From DUMC01 sp035362115 (GTDB taxonomy: Bacteria; Bacillota; Clostridia; Acetivibrionales; DUMC01), in assembly GCA_035362115.1 (NCBI GenBank), contig DAOSDD010000285.1, positions 1 to 5,099 on the forward strand: DNA of 5,099 nucleotides, read 5' to 3'. Below, one piece after another: positions 1-4,970 of the stretch. The notes beneath the pieces were generated by a model. That model searched no databases. It saw nothing but the letters and a program-made list of their open reading frames with translations, and was not told the DNA's origin. How positions within the stretch are numbered: the stretch's first letter is position 1; each line of letters starts with the position of its first letter. The position numbers and the translations under genes were made by a program.

Positions 1-856
1 CATTAAGTTCTTTGATTTTTTCCAGCCATCTGCCTATAATCTTTTCCGATTTGCTGCCATTGTTAATAAAGTGCGTTAGCCTGTTTTGATACAATTCCAA
101 TTCATTTTGTACCGTTGTGTAGAAACTTTGCTCAAAGTTCTTTCTTTGCTTATCGTCATTTATGACATATATGGCATTAATAGTTACAGGAGCGTAATTT
201 ACTCCCATATTTGCTAGATAGTTTTTTTCATTCAGTAGTTCACCAAGTTCTTCTAGCTTCATTACTTCATTTAGTTTATAACGGGGAACAAAATACAGTT
301 TCCCGTGTTGTGTAACTTTTGAAGTATCCATGTTTTCAAGCAGATTATTTATTATGGTTTCTACTGAATTTCGGTTATAGCTTTCTTTGTATAGCTCAAA
401 TAAAGCCTCAACCTTATCAGCCAGCTCCTGCAGCTGATGTACACTTATATCGCTGTTATAGTCTGCAAGTTCATATGACATTGTTTTGTTTTCAGTATCA
501 TATCTAAACTTGCCTACTTGCGTATAGTGGTTGTCCCATCCCACTATTTCTTTTACCAGCTCTCTACTGATTATGCCTTTACTTTTGTCTTTTAAGTTAT
601 CACGCATGTACAGCTTAATGCACTTTCCATTAACACTAAGCTTAGTTGATGCTTCTGTTGTTGCGCTTCTAAAAGCATCAGTGTACTGTAATTTCCTAGG
701 CATGTACTTTTCGTCTATACCTAATATCTCGAGAATATCTTGCATATCTTCTCGTTTAATTAGCATAGACCCTAATGACATGTAGAGCAATTGCCCTAAT
801 ATCATCTCGTTTTTACTCTGATCGCCATTGATAGCAATTAGTTCTTTAAAATCCAT
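1..856 (-). CDS. Hypothetical protein, possibly DUF6744-like (partial, 3' end outside window)
   Basis: The minus strand is open from an ATG at 856-854 to the window edge, giving 285 codons with no stop, so the C-terminus is missing. The start is supported by GGGAGG (870-865), eight bases before the ATG. The protein begins MDFKELIAINGDQSKNEMIL and is soluble, charged and mainly helical in appearance, with no signal peptide, membrane segment or catalytic motif that I recognise. A segment near residue 190 reads HGKLYFVPRYK, which recalls the GGVYFVPR-type motif I associate with DUF6744 proteins of phages and plasmids. That assignment is from memory and weak. The gene is transcribed away from the rep operon and has a structured leader with a terminator-like hairpin. 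Its role may be in element maintenance, but nothing in the sequence proves this. The plus-strand reading frames inside it are shadows. Confidence 0.8.
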   Translation of the reverse strand, partial: MDFKELIAINGDQSKNEMILGQLLYMSLGSMLIKREDMQDILEILGIDEKYMPRKLQYTDAFRSATTEASTKLSVNGKCIKLYMRDNLKDKSKGIISRELVKEIVGWDNHYTQVGKFRYDTENKTMSYELADYNSDISVHQLQELADKVEALFELYKESYNRNSVETIINNLLENMDTSKVTQHGKLYFVPRYKLNEVMKLEELGELLNEKNYLANMGVNYAPVTINAIYVINDDKQRKNFEQSFYTTVQNELELYQNRLTHFINNGSKSEKIIGRWLEKIKELN

Positions 857-864
857 TATTAATA

Positions 865-870
865 CCTCCC
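865..870 (-). promoter_or_regulatory. Ribosome binding site of the leftward gene
   Basis: The minus strand reads GGGAGG followed by TATTAATA and ATG. The strong Shine-Dalgarno match with an 8-base spacer fixes the start codon at 856. Confidence 0.85.
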
Positions 871-952
871 TTGGGATTATTTGTTATTTGTTCTAAAATT
901 GTTATTAGATTTTTTGAAAATGGGTTAATTAAAAGAATTGAGTTTGAATACC

Positions 953-989
953 AAAAAAGGCCTAGAGAATATAAATTTCCCTAGACCTT
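953..989 (-). terminator. Intrinsic terminator or attenuator in the leader of the leftward gene
   Basis: Read on the minus strand, AAGGTCTAGGGAA (989-977) pairs over 13 positions with TTCTCTAGGCCTT (969-957). Two of the pairs are U-G wobbles. The loop is 7 nt, and the 3' arm runs straight into a six-T tract (958-953). On the plus strand the same two positions become C/A mismatches and no T tract follows, so the element is directional. It ends about 97 bases before the ATG at 856. It either attenuates that gene or terminates a short minus-strand RNA made from the origin region. No rightward gene upstream could use it. Confidence 0.6.
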
Positions 990-1007
990 AATTTCTTGTT
1001 AAAACCT

Positions 1008-1030
1008 AAATATCCATGAAAAAGATATTT
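1008..1030. repeat. Inverted repeat, 7 bp arms
   Basis: AAATATC (1008-1014) and GATATTT (1024-1030) are perfect complements around a 9-base loop. This lies in the leader of the leftward gene, between the terminator hairpin and the 1036-1061 dyad. It could be a weak RNA hairpin or a protein-binding dyad. Confidence 0.5.
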
Positions 1031-1035
1031 TAATA

Positions 1036-1061
1036 ACTTAAATACTATTACTTATTTAAGT
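1036..1061. repeat. Inverted repeat, 9 bp arms (possible operator)
   Basis: ACTTAAATA (1036-1044) and TATTTAAGT (1053-1061) form a perfect 9 bp dyad with an 8-base centre. On the minus strand the hexamer TATACT (1064-1059), a possible -10 box for the leftward gene, overlaps its edge. The matching -35 region (TTTCTA at 1087-1082, spacer 17) is poor. The dyad would therefore sit about at the transcription start, where a repressor could act, but the promoter assignment is weak. Confidence 0.45.
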
Positions 1062-1098
1062 ATATATCATCTATTTCGTTATAGAAAGGGTTTTTTTG

Positions 1099-1107
1099 TT
1101 TTCCACA
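1099..1107 (+). promoter_or_regulatory. Candidate DnaA box
   Basis: TTTTCCACA matches the relaxed DnaA-box consensus TTWTNCACA at every position and differs from TTATCCACA by one base. It lies 12 bases before a run of three tandem repeats and an AT-rich region, the usual setting of a DnaA box in an iteron origin. I found only one such box, so a chance match cannot be excluded. Confidence 0.5.
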
Positions 1108-1118
1108 ACTTACCTTTT

Positions 1119-1153
1119 CCATGCTGTAATCACGTTGTAATCCATGTTGTAAT
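1119..1153 (+). repeat. Three tandem iteron-like repeats
   Basis: CCATGCTGTAAT (1119-1130), CACGTTGTAAT (1131-1141) and CCATGTTGTAAT (1142-1153) follow each other without a gap. The shared YTGTAAT ends are spaced 11 and 12 bases apart, about one helical turn, so bound proteins would lie on one face of the DNA. Head-to-tail repeats of this size just upstream of a rep gene are typical initiator-binding iterons. They could instead be operator sites for autoregulation of the rep operon, and many initiators use such sites for both purposes. Confidence 0.65.
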
Positions 1154-1179
1154 TTTATACAATATTTTCTGCTTTTATA

Positions 1180-1208
1180 TTGACATTTGTTGTCATTTAA
1201 TATATATT
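1180..1208 (+). promoter_or_regulatory. Sigma-A promoter of the rep operon with dyad operator
   Basis: A perfect -35 TTGACA (1180-1185) is followed after 17 bases by TATATT (1203-1208), which matches TATAAT in five of six positions. Transcription would start near 1215, leaving a leader of about 65 bases before the TTG start at 1282. The -35 hexamer forms half of the dyad TGACA-TTTGT-TGTCA (1181-1195), so a dimeric repressor bound there would block RNA polymerase. The iterons lie just upstream, and the initiator may control its own synthesis from them. Confidence 0.7.
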
Positions 1209-1260
1209 TTATATATGATTTATATTTATTTTAAATATGCTTTACATTTGTTATTATTTA
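1180..1260 (+). repeat. Imperfect 20 bp direct repeat, two copies 61 bp apart
   Basis: TTGACATTTGTTGTCATTTA (1180-1199) and TTTACATTTGTTATTATTTA (1241-1260) match at 17 of 20 positions. The first copy contains the -35 box and its dyad. The second lies in the leader just before the Shine-Dalgarno sequence of the next gene and has no usable -10 box after it. It may be a second regulator site or the trace of a small duplication. Low sequence complexity makes chance possible. Confidence 0.4.
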
Positions 1261-1267
1261 TTTGTTT

Positions 1268-1276
1268 GGAGGAGGG
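1268..1276 (+). promoter_or_regulatory. Ribosome binding site that selects a TTG start
   Basis: GGAGGAGGG lies six bases before TTG at 1282. The upstream in-frame ATG at 1237 has only AT-rich sequence before it, and its use would place this Shine-Dalgarno sequence inside the coding region. The site therefore argues for the TTG start. Confidence 0.75.
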
Positions 1277-1281
1277 ATAAT

Positions 1282-1542
1282 TTGTATACATTTTTACATT
1301 ATCCGATTACTGTTTGGGAACTAGCTACCGAGATTAAAAGAGTATTTAATGATTATTATTTACGACGTATCGATGAAAAGCAATTACATGCTTGTATCTT
1401 AACCTGGGTTGATAACTGCCCTAACAAATTGTTTAAGGATGATGAGATAAATCCAACAGTTAAAGCTGTTATAGGAAAAAATAGAGAGTTTGTATTAAAA
1501 AAAATTATAAATAACCTTTGTGATAGTTCTATTGCTCAATAG
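1282..1542 (+). CDS. Small TIGR04540-like protein, function unknown
   Basis: The predicted product has 86 residues starting at TTG 1282. A 101-residue reading from ATG 1237 is possible but lacks a ribosome binding site. The body reads TVWELATEIKRVFNDYYLRR near the N-terminus and NPTVKAVIGKNR near residue 57. Both recall the TIGR04540 family of small clostridial proteins, which I remember with motifs like KELA.EIK and NPT...IGKKR and which occurs in phages and mobile elements. No membrane segment is evident, and it looks helical. It is the first gene of the rep operon, 52 bases before the initiator, so a role as a replication accessory or copy-control protein is plausible, but the family has no function that I know of. 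It could also be the regulator acting on the promoter dyad, although I see no clear helix-turn-helix. Confidence 0.75.
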   Translation: MYTFLHYPITVWELATEIKRVFNDYYLRRIDEKQLHACILTWVDNCPNKLFKDDEINPTVKAVIGKNREFVLKKIINNLCDSSIAQ

Positions 1543-1555
1543 TTTTATTTTTTTT
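1529..1555 (+). terminator. Weak terminator-like hairpin between the two rep-operon genes
   Basis: CTATT (1529-1533) pairs with AATAG (1538-1542) around GCTC and is followed by TTTTA and eight Ts (1548-1555). The T tract is good but the stem is only 5 AT-rich pairs. At best it would reduce read-through into the initiator gene. Confidence 0.25.
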
Positions 1556-1594
1556 ATATGGGGATGGTATTAAAAACTTTATGAGGGTATTTGC

Positions 1595-2989
1595 ATGAAT
1601 CAAGAAGCACTAGAATTAAAAGATATGTTAAGGATCGAGGGTATAAATTCTAAAGGTTTTGGGATTATTCCAAAAGTAGTAATGTTTGACCCAGATCTAT
1701 CTATCGAAGCAAAAACTATATATGCTTACTTTTGTAGTCTCGCAGGTAATGGAACAACGGCTTTCCCAAACCGCGATACTATTTTGTTTTATCTAAATAT
1801 AACGAAAGATTATTACTATAAGCACTTTAATCAACTTAAAGAACAGGAATTTATAAAGGTAGAACGCAATAGTAACTTTCCTTATAATAACATTTATACA
1901 CTCATTAATAATCCTAAAAAATATGAAGAAAAAATGTCAAACTTTGATAAGAACAAGCCTTATAGTCAATTGAAATACAGTGGATTAAAGGCACATGGTT
2001 TCGGTATTGTACCAAGGATTATTATGATGGATAGACGATTACATATTAAAGCAAAAGGCATATATGCTTATTTTTGTAGTCTAATAGGCAATGGTATTAC
2101 AGCTTTCCCACAAATAAATGAAATACTTTTTTATTTGCATATAGGAAGACAAGCTTACTACAAATACTATAACCAACTTGTTTCCTGCAATTATATAACA
2201 GTAGTACAAAGAAAAACAGATAGTGGTACATTTTCTGTTAATGACTATTATCTTAACGATAATCCGGATTATAATATTGGTCAACAAAGACAAGGCGAAA
2301 AACAGGAGAATCTACCGTGTGATGATTTACAGGACAACGACAAATGTATTGATAATACAGGATTTCAACCGTGTGATGATTTACCGGACAACGATCTACC
2401 GTGTGATGATTTACCGGACAACGATTTACCGTACGACGATTTACCGTACGACGATTTACCAGACAACAATAATATAAACAGTATTAATATAAACAGTATT
2501 AATATAAACAAATCAATCAATCAATCAAATGACAAACAAAAAGCTCTTAGAAAGTCAACTAAGAAAAAAATGATTGATAAGATTGATAAAAATAAAAAAA
2601 CAAATAAAAAAGAATTGCCTACATATCAGAATGATTATGAACTTTATAAGAAGCTTATAGCACAAAATATATCATATGAAGACTTAAAACTAAAGTTCTT
2701 TAATGAAAATATGATTGGCGAAATATTAAATCTAATGACAGAGATTGTTACCAGCGACAAGAAGTACATACGTGTCAATGGAGAGGACAAGCCTGCGGAA
2801 ATAGTTAAATCAACGTTTTTAAAATTAAACGCTACACATATTGAGTATGTGCTTGAAAGTATTGAAAATAATACTACTGAGATTAACAACATAAAAGCAT
2901 ATATGATAAGTACTTTATATAACGCACCTATGACAATAAATACATATTATAGAAGCCGTGTCAATTATGATTTATATGGGAGTAAGTAG
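1595..2989 (+). CDS. Replication initiator: tandem winged-helix-like domains plus DUF6017-like domain
   Basis: The 464-residue protein starts at ATG 1595, seven bases after GAGGG (1583-1587). Residues 16-108 and 130-224 are two copies of one domain, each with GFGI(I/V)P, then IYAYFCSL.GNG.TAFP, ILFYL.I and YYK..NQL. This pattern is familiar from helix-turn-helix (HTH_36-type) proteins of clostridial plasmids and phages. Residues 240-291 form an acidic pentapeptide repeat (LPCDD, LPDND, LPYDD). After it come Asn/Ile repeats and a Lys-rich linker at 314-340. Residues 347-464 match the DUF6017 pattern I know from the C-termini of RepA-type initiators, with RVNGEDKPAEIVKS.FLKLN, HIEYVLESI, IKAYMISTLYNAP and NYDLYG. 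The protein should bind origin repeats through the N-terminal domains and recruit the host replication machinery. It lacks a recognisable RepA_N domain, and the tandem HTH arrangement replaces it. Repeats in its own gene may be binding sites. Confidence 0.85.
   Translation: MNQEALELKDMLRIEGINSKGFGIIPKVVMFDPDLSIEAKTIYAYFCSLAGNGTTAFPNRDTILFYLNITKDYYYKHFNQLKEQEFIKVERNSNFPYNNIYTLINNPKKYEEKMSNFDKNKPYSQLKYSGLKAHGFGIVPRIIMMDRRLHIKAKGIYAYFCSLIGNGITAFPQINEILFYLHIGRQAYYKYYNQLVSCNYITVVQRKTDSGTFSVNDYYLNDNPDYNIGQQRQGEKQENLPCDDLQDNDKCIDNTGFQPCDDLPDNDLPCDDLPDNDLPYDDLPYDDLPDNNNINSININSININKSINQSNDKQKALRKSTKKKMIDKIDKNKKTNKKELPTYQNDYELYKKLIAQNISYEDLKLKFFNENMIGEILNLMTEIVTSDKKYIRVNGEDKPAEIVKSTFLKLNATHIEYVLESIENNTTEINNIKAYMISTLYNAPMTINTYYRSRVNYDLYGSK
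1640..2266 (+). repeat. Internal duplication of the DNA-binding domain in the rep gene
   Basis: Bases 1640-1918 and 1982-2266 encode the two domain copies, with a period of 342 bases (114 codons). By eye, about 41 of 77 aligned residues are identical. The core IYAYFCSL is unchanged, and the DNA itself is still similar there (tatatgctta-ttttgtagtct in both). The amount of divergence suggests an old duplication rather than a recent one. Confidence 0.85.
2312..2470 (+). repeat. 15 bp tandem repeats inside the rep gene (candidate intragenic iterons)
   Basis: Seven contiguous 15 bp units fill 2366-2470, alternating CTACCGTGTGATGAT and TTACCGGACAACGAT, then TTACCGTACGACGAT twice, then a decayed TTACCAGACAACAAT. 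Two more units at 2312-2341 are separated from these by 24 unrelated bases. All share TACCG followed by GAYRAT. The period is a multiple of three, so each unit encodes one acidic pentapeptide. In RepA_N-family plasmids the origin repeats lie in this central part of the rep gene, which makes these strong candidates for initiator-binding sites. Confidence 0.85.
2471..2529 (+). repeat. AT-rich 15 bp repeats and AATC microsatellite in the rep gene
   Basis: AATATAAACAGTATT occurs at 2471-2485 and 2486-2500, followed by a partial copy at 2501-2510, and then AATC repeated over four times at 2511-2528. The block directly follows the iteron-like array and is nearly free of G, so it could be the unwinding element of an intragenic origin. 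In the protein it encodes only a low-complexity Asn/Ile/Ser linker. Confidence 0.7.
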
Positions 2990-2994
2990 AGTAG

Positions 2995-3056
2995 AAGCAT
3001 TACAAGTAATACATTATGCAATACAATGTAATGATTACGTAATACAATATGCTTTT
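2995..3056. repeat. Direct and inverted repeat cluster after the rep gene
   Basis: GTAATACATTATGC (3006-3019) and GTAATACAATATGC (3039-3052) differ at one position and lie 33 bases apart. A third, weaker copy, GCAATACAATGT, is at 3018-3029. They interleave with dyads CATTACA/TGTAATG (2998-3004 and 3027-3033) and the perfect palindrome ATTACGTAAT (3034-3043). An outer AAGCAT/ATGCTT pair (2995-3000 and 3049-3054) leads into TTTT and could make a poor terminator. The TGTAAT/ATTACA hexamers recall the upstream iterons. This could be a further protein-binding site. The rest of the 2990-3179 gap holds only the next gene's signals. Confidence 0.45.
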
Positions 3057-3140
3057 AGGTTCAAAGAAATAGCAGATTAATTGCTGAATAGATGAGTAAG
3101 AGTTAGAAAATTACTTTTTATGAGCCAAAAAATTACACAA

Positions 3141-3175
3141 TATAATTATTTATAAATATTAATTGTAAAAGGAGG
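3141..3175 (+). promoter_or_regulatory. Candidate -10 box and ribosome binding site of the hydrolase operon
   Basis: A perfect TATAAT lies at 3141-3146, but the best -35 at 17-base spacing is only TTATGA (3118-3123). A strong AAAAGGAGG (3167-3175) ends four bases before ATG 3180, so translation should be efficient. The -10 alone in AT-rich DNA is modest evidence for an independent promoter. Confidence 0.4.
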
Positions 3176-3179
3176 TTCT

Positions 3180-4706
3180 ATGTATATACCTGGGTTTAGA
3201 TCGAAAAAAACAACGAAGATAACTATAGCAATAATTTACTATGTTTTCAGCCTTTTAATGTTGTTTGTGGGCATTTCTTACTCCCTATTTCTTATATCAC
3301 TACCATTTATAGTTTTTTACGGTATTGATTTACTTAAATACAAGCAAAAAAAGCTGTTAGTTCCGTTTATAGCTTCGGTATTAGTCTTTGTCGTATCAAT
3401 AATAATATTTCCAACGAATACCCCTAAAATAGATGCAGATAGTAATACAAGTAATACATCCGGTATTACTCAAGCAGACAAATCAATAAGTGATAATGAA
3501 CCGACTAATACCACTGTAGCTAGTGAAGATGAACCTGATATTGCGAAAGAGAATAATAAAAATGTTGTTGTTGATGAAGGTACTGCTAATGAAGAAAGCA
3601 TTGCTAATAAGGGCGATACAGGAACTACTCTAAAAGAGAATATTACTGATAAGGATAAGGATAAAACAAACCCTACAGCTACTGTACAGGATGAATCAAA
3701 AAAAGAAGTTTCCGGAAATATAAAAGTCCATTTTCTTGATGTTGGCCAGGCAGACTGCATTTTGATACAAACTTCTAACAACAAAAATATGTTAATAGAC
3801 GCAGGTAATAATGATGACAGTAGTTTTATTTTATCGTATTTAAACAATTTAGGGATAGAGAAGATAGATATTGCAGTAGGCACCCATCCGCATGAGGACC
3901 ATATAGGAAGTCTTGATGATGTTATCAAAACGTTTGGTATTGGCAAAGTATACATGCCCAAGGTAGAACATAGCTCTCAGACTTATCTTGACGTGCTTAC
4001 GGCAATAAAAGGAAAAGAATTGAAAGTTACTACTCCTGTAGCAGGAGAGTATATTGATTTTGATATAGATACAAAGGTACAAATTCTTGCCCCAAACAGT
4101 GATAAATATGATAATTTAAATGACTATTCTATAGTTGTAAGGCTTGAGTATGGTAATACAAGTTTTCTTTTTACAGGAGATGCAGAAACTGTTTCTGAAC
4201 AAGAGATTGTATCGAAAAAATATAATATTAATTCTGATGTCCTGAAGGTTGGTCACCATGGAAGCACAACTTCTTCATCCCTTGCCTTTATTAAAGCAGT
4301 AAGCCCTAAATACAGTGTGATAAGCGTCGGCAAGGATAACAAATATGGGCATCCTGATAGTATAATTATTAATAGGTTTAAGATGTTCGGTGAAGTATTG
4401 CGTACTGACGAATCAGGGACTATTATTATTACATCTGATGGTGAGAAGATAACGATAGAAAAAAAGGCTTCTTCCATTAAGGAAAATGCCCCTCCCGAAG
4501 AATCACAAGAGGTTAATAAACCTGCTCCTTCTACACAGGAAGAACCTTCAAAGCAGGAAGGAATATATATAGGTAACATAAACTCCAAGATTTTTCATAG
4601 GGAAACCTGTACCACATTACCAGATCAGAAGAACCAGGTTAAGTTTAACAATAGGGAAGAAGCAATAGATGCCGGTTACACAGGGTGCAAAAGGTGTAAT
4701 CCGTGA
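3180..4706 (+). CDS. Membrane-anchored ComEC/Rec2-type MBL-fold hydrolase with Ada-like zinc tail
   Basis: The 508-residue protein has a Lys/Arg-rich N-terminus, three probable membrane helices (about 13-32, 33-50 and 59-78) and a Ser/Thr/Asn/Glu-rich linker to about residue 178. A metallo-beta-lactamase-fold domain of the kind at the ComEC C-terminus covers about 180-428. Its landmarks are FLDVGQADC (185-193), LIDAG (205-209), the metal-binding motif HPHEDH (H236, H238, D240, H241), TGDAE (D334), GHHGS (H359, H360) and YGHPD (H391). All expected metal ligands appear intact. The tail has H473, C477, C503 and C506 (FHRETC and CKRC), resembling the Ada-type zinc-binding module often fused to secreted nucleases. 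The positive-inside rule places the catalytic part outside the cell. It lacks the ComEC channel region, so it is probably not a DNA importer. An extracellular phosphodiesterase or DNase role is inferred. Confidence 0.9.
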   Translation: MYIPGFRSKKTTKITIAIIYYVFSLLMLFVGISYSLFLISLPFIVFYGIDLLKYKQKKLLVPFIASVLVFVVSIIIFPTNTPKIDADSNTSNTSGITQADKSISDNEPTNTTVASEDEPDIAKENNKNVVVDEGTANEESIANKGDTGTTLKENITDKDKDKTNPTATVQDESKKEVSGNIKVHFLDVGQADCILIQTSNNKNMLIDAGNNDDSSFILSYLNNLGIEKIDIAVGTHPHEDHIGSLDDVIKTFGIGKVYMPKVEHSSQTYLDVLTAIKGKELKVTTPVAGEYIDFDIDTKVQILAPNSDKYDNLNDYSIVVRLEYGNTSFLFTGDAETVSEQEIVSKKYNINSDVLKVGHHGSTTSSSLAFIKAVSPKYSVISVGKDNKYGHPDSIIINRFKMFGEVLRTDESGTIIITSDGEKITIEKKASSIKENAPPEESQEVNKPAPSTQEEPSKQEGIYIGNINSKIFHRETCTTLPDQKNQVKFNNREEAIDAGYTGCKRCNP

Positions 4707-4713
4707 AATTGAT

Positions 4714-4718
4714 AAGGA
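4714..4718 (+). promoter_or_regulatory. Ribosome binding site of the DUF3006 gene
   Basis: AAGGA lies eight bases before ATG 4727. The in-frame GTG at 4703, which overlaps the hydrolase stop codon, has no comparable site, and the family pattern begins at the ATG (MKLIIDRFEGE). The start is therefore placed at 4727. Confidence 0.6.
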
Positions 4719-4726
4719 TGGTGTAT

Positions 4727-4939
4727 ATGAAGTTAATAATAGACCGATTTGAAGGAGAATATGCCGTTTGTGAAAATGAAAAACGGAAAATTATTAACAT
4801 TGAGAAATCAAAATTGCCTACTGCGGCCAAGGAAGGCGATACTATTATTAAAGAAAATGGGGAATATATTATTGATGTAGATGATAGCAAAAACAGAAAA
4901 GAAACTATTACGAATCTTATGGATGAGTTGTTTGACTGA
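4727..4939 (+). CDS. DUF3006 family protein
   Basis: The 70-residue product begins MKLIIDRFEGEYAVCE and continues with INIEKSKLP and KEGDTI. These are the features I associate with DUF3006: an acidic small beta-rich protein starting with a DRFEG.YAV motif, an 'IP.S.LP' element and a KEGD element. There is no signal peptide or membrane segment, so it should be cytoplasmic. It starts 20 bases after the hydrolase stop and is almost certainly co-transcribed. DUF3006 genes commonly sit beside ComEC-like MBL genes in Firmicutes, which suggests that it assists or regulates the hydrolase, but its molecular function is unknown. An eight-residue longer form from GTG 4703 is possible and would overlap the hydrolase stop by four bases. 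Confidence 0.85.
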   Translation: MKLIIDRFEGEYAVCENEKRKIINIEKSKLPTAAKEGDTIIKENGEYIIDVDDSKNRKETITNLMDELFD

Positions 4940-4970
4940 TTATTTATTGAGTAGAGAAGGATGAACAGTA

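Larger units (their letters stand above)
1099..1265. other. Putative replication origin (DnaA box, iterons, AT-rich region)
   Basis: Three signals line up here: a DnaA-box match, three head-to-tail repeats, and from 1154 to about 1265 a stretch that is almost only A and T (for example TATATATTTTATATATG at 1201-1217). The AT-rich part could act as the DNA unwinding element. The block lies directly before the operon that encodes the replication initiator, in the divergent gap between oppositely oriented genes. The 15 bp repeats inside the rep gene are a competing origin candidate, and the two may cooperate. Confidence 0.5.

Noticed and set aside
319..785. Two plus-strand frames (319-507 and 531-785) in the left arm.
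   Set aside because: They lie antisense to the long minus-strand gene, lack ribosome binding sites and encode low-complexity hydrophobic sequence.
1048..1122. A 24-codon minus-strand frame (MEKVSCGKQKNPFYNEIDDI...) within the origin region, open for another 36 codons upstream without a start codon.
   Set aside because: It has no ribosome binding site, it overlaps the iterons and the 1036-1061 dyad, and open frames are not rare by chance. It could be the remnant of a gene end, but nothing confirms it.
2311..2529. Possible CRISPR array because of regular short repeats.
   Set aside because: The 15 bp units are contiguous without spacers and keep the rep reading frame.
2081..2892. Frames overlapping the rep gene (minus 2081-2293, plus 2223-2477, minus 2644-2892).
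   Set aside because: The 2223-2477 product (repeated MIYRTT and TIYRTT) is just the 15 bp DNA repeat read in another frame. The others are antisense shadows without start signals.
3001..3459. The 14 bp TACAAGTAATACAT occurs at 3001-3014 and again at 3446-3459 inside the hydrolase gene.
   Set aside because: In DNA this AT-rich, one such match in 5 kb is expected by chance, and the second copy encodes part of the low-complexity Ser/Asn/Thr linker.
4703..4726. GTG start at 4703 for the DUF3006 gene, with a stop-start overlap suggesting translational coupling.
   Set aside because: ATG 4727 has the better ribosome binding site and begins exactly where the family pattern begins. Coupling by proximity remains possible.
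3470..4890. Minus-strand frames antisense to the hydrolase and DUF3006 genes, the longest with 163 codons.
   Set aside because: They are Ser/Leu-rich antisense readings of a clearly recognised protein, with no ribosome binding sites.
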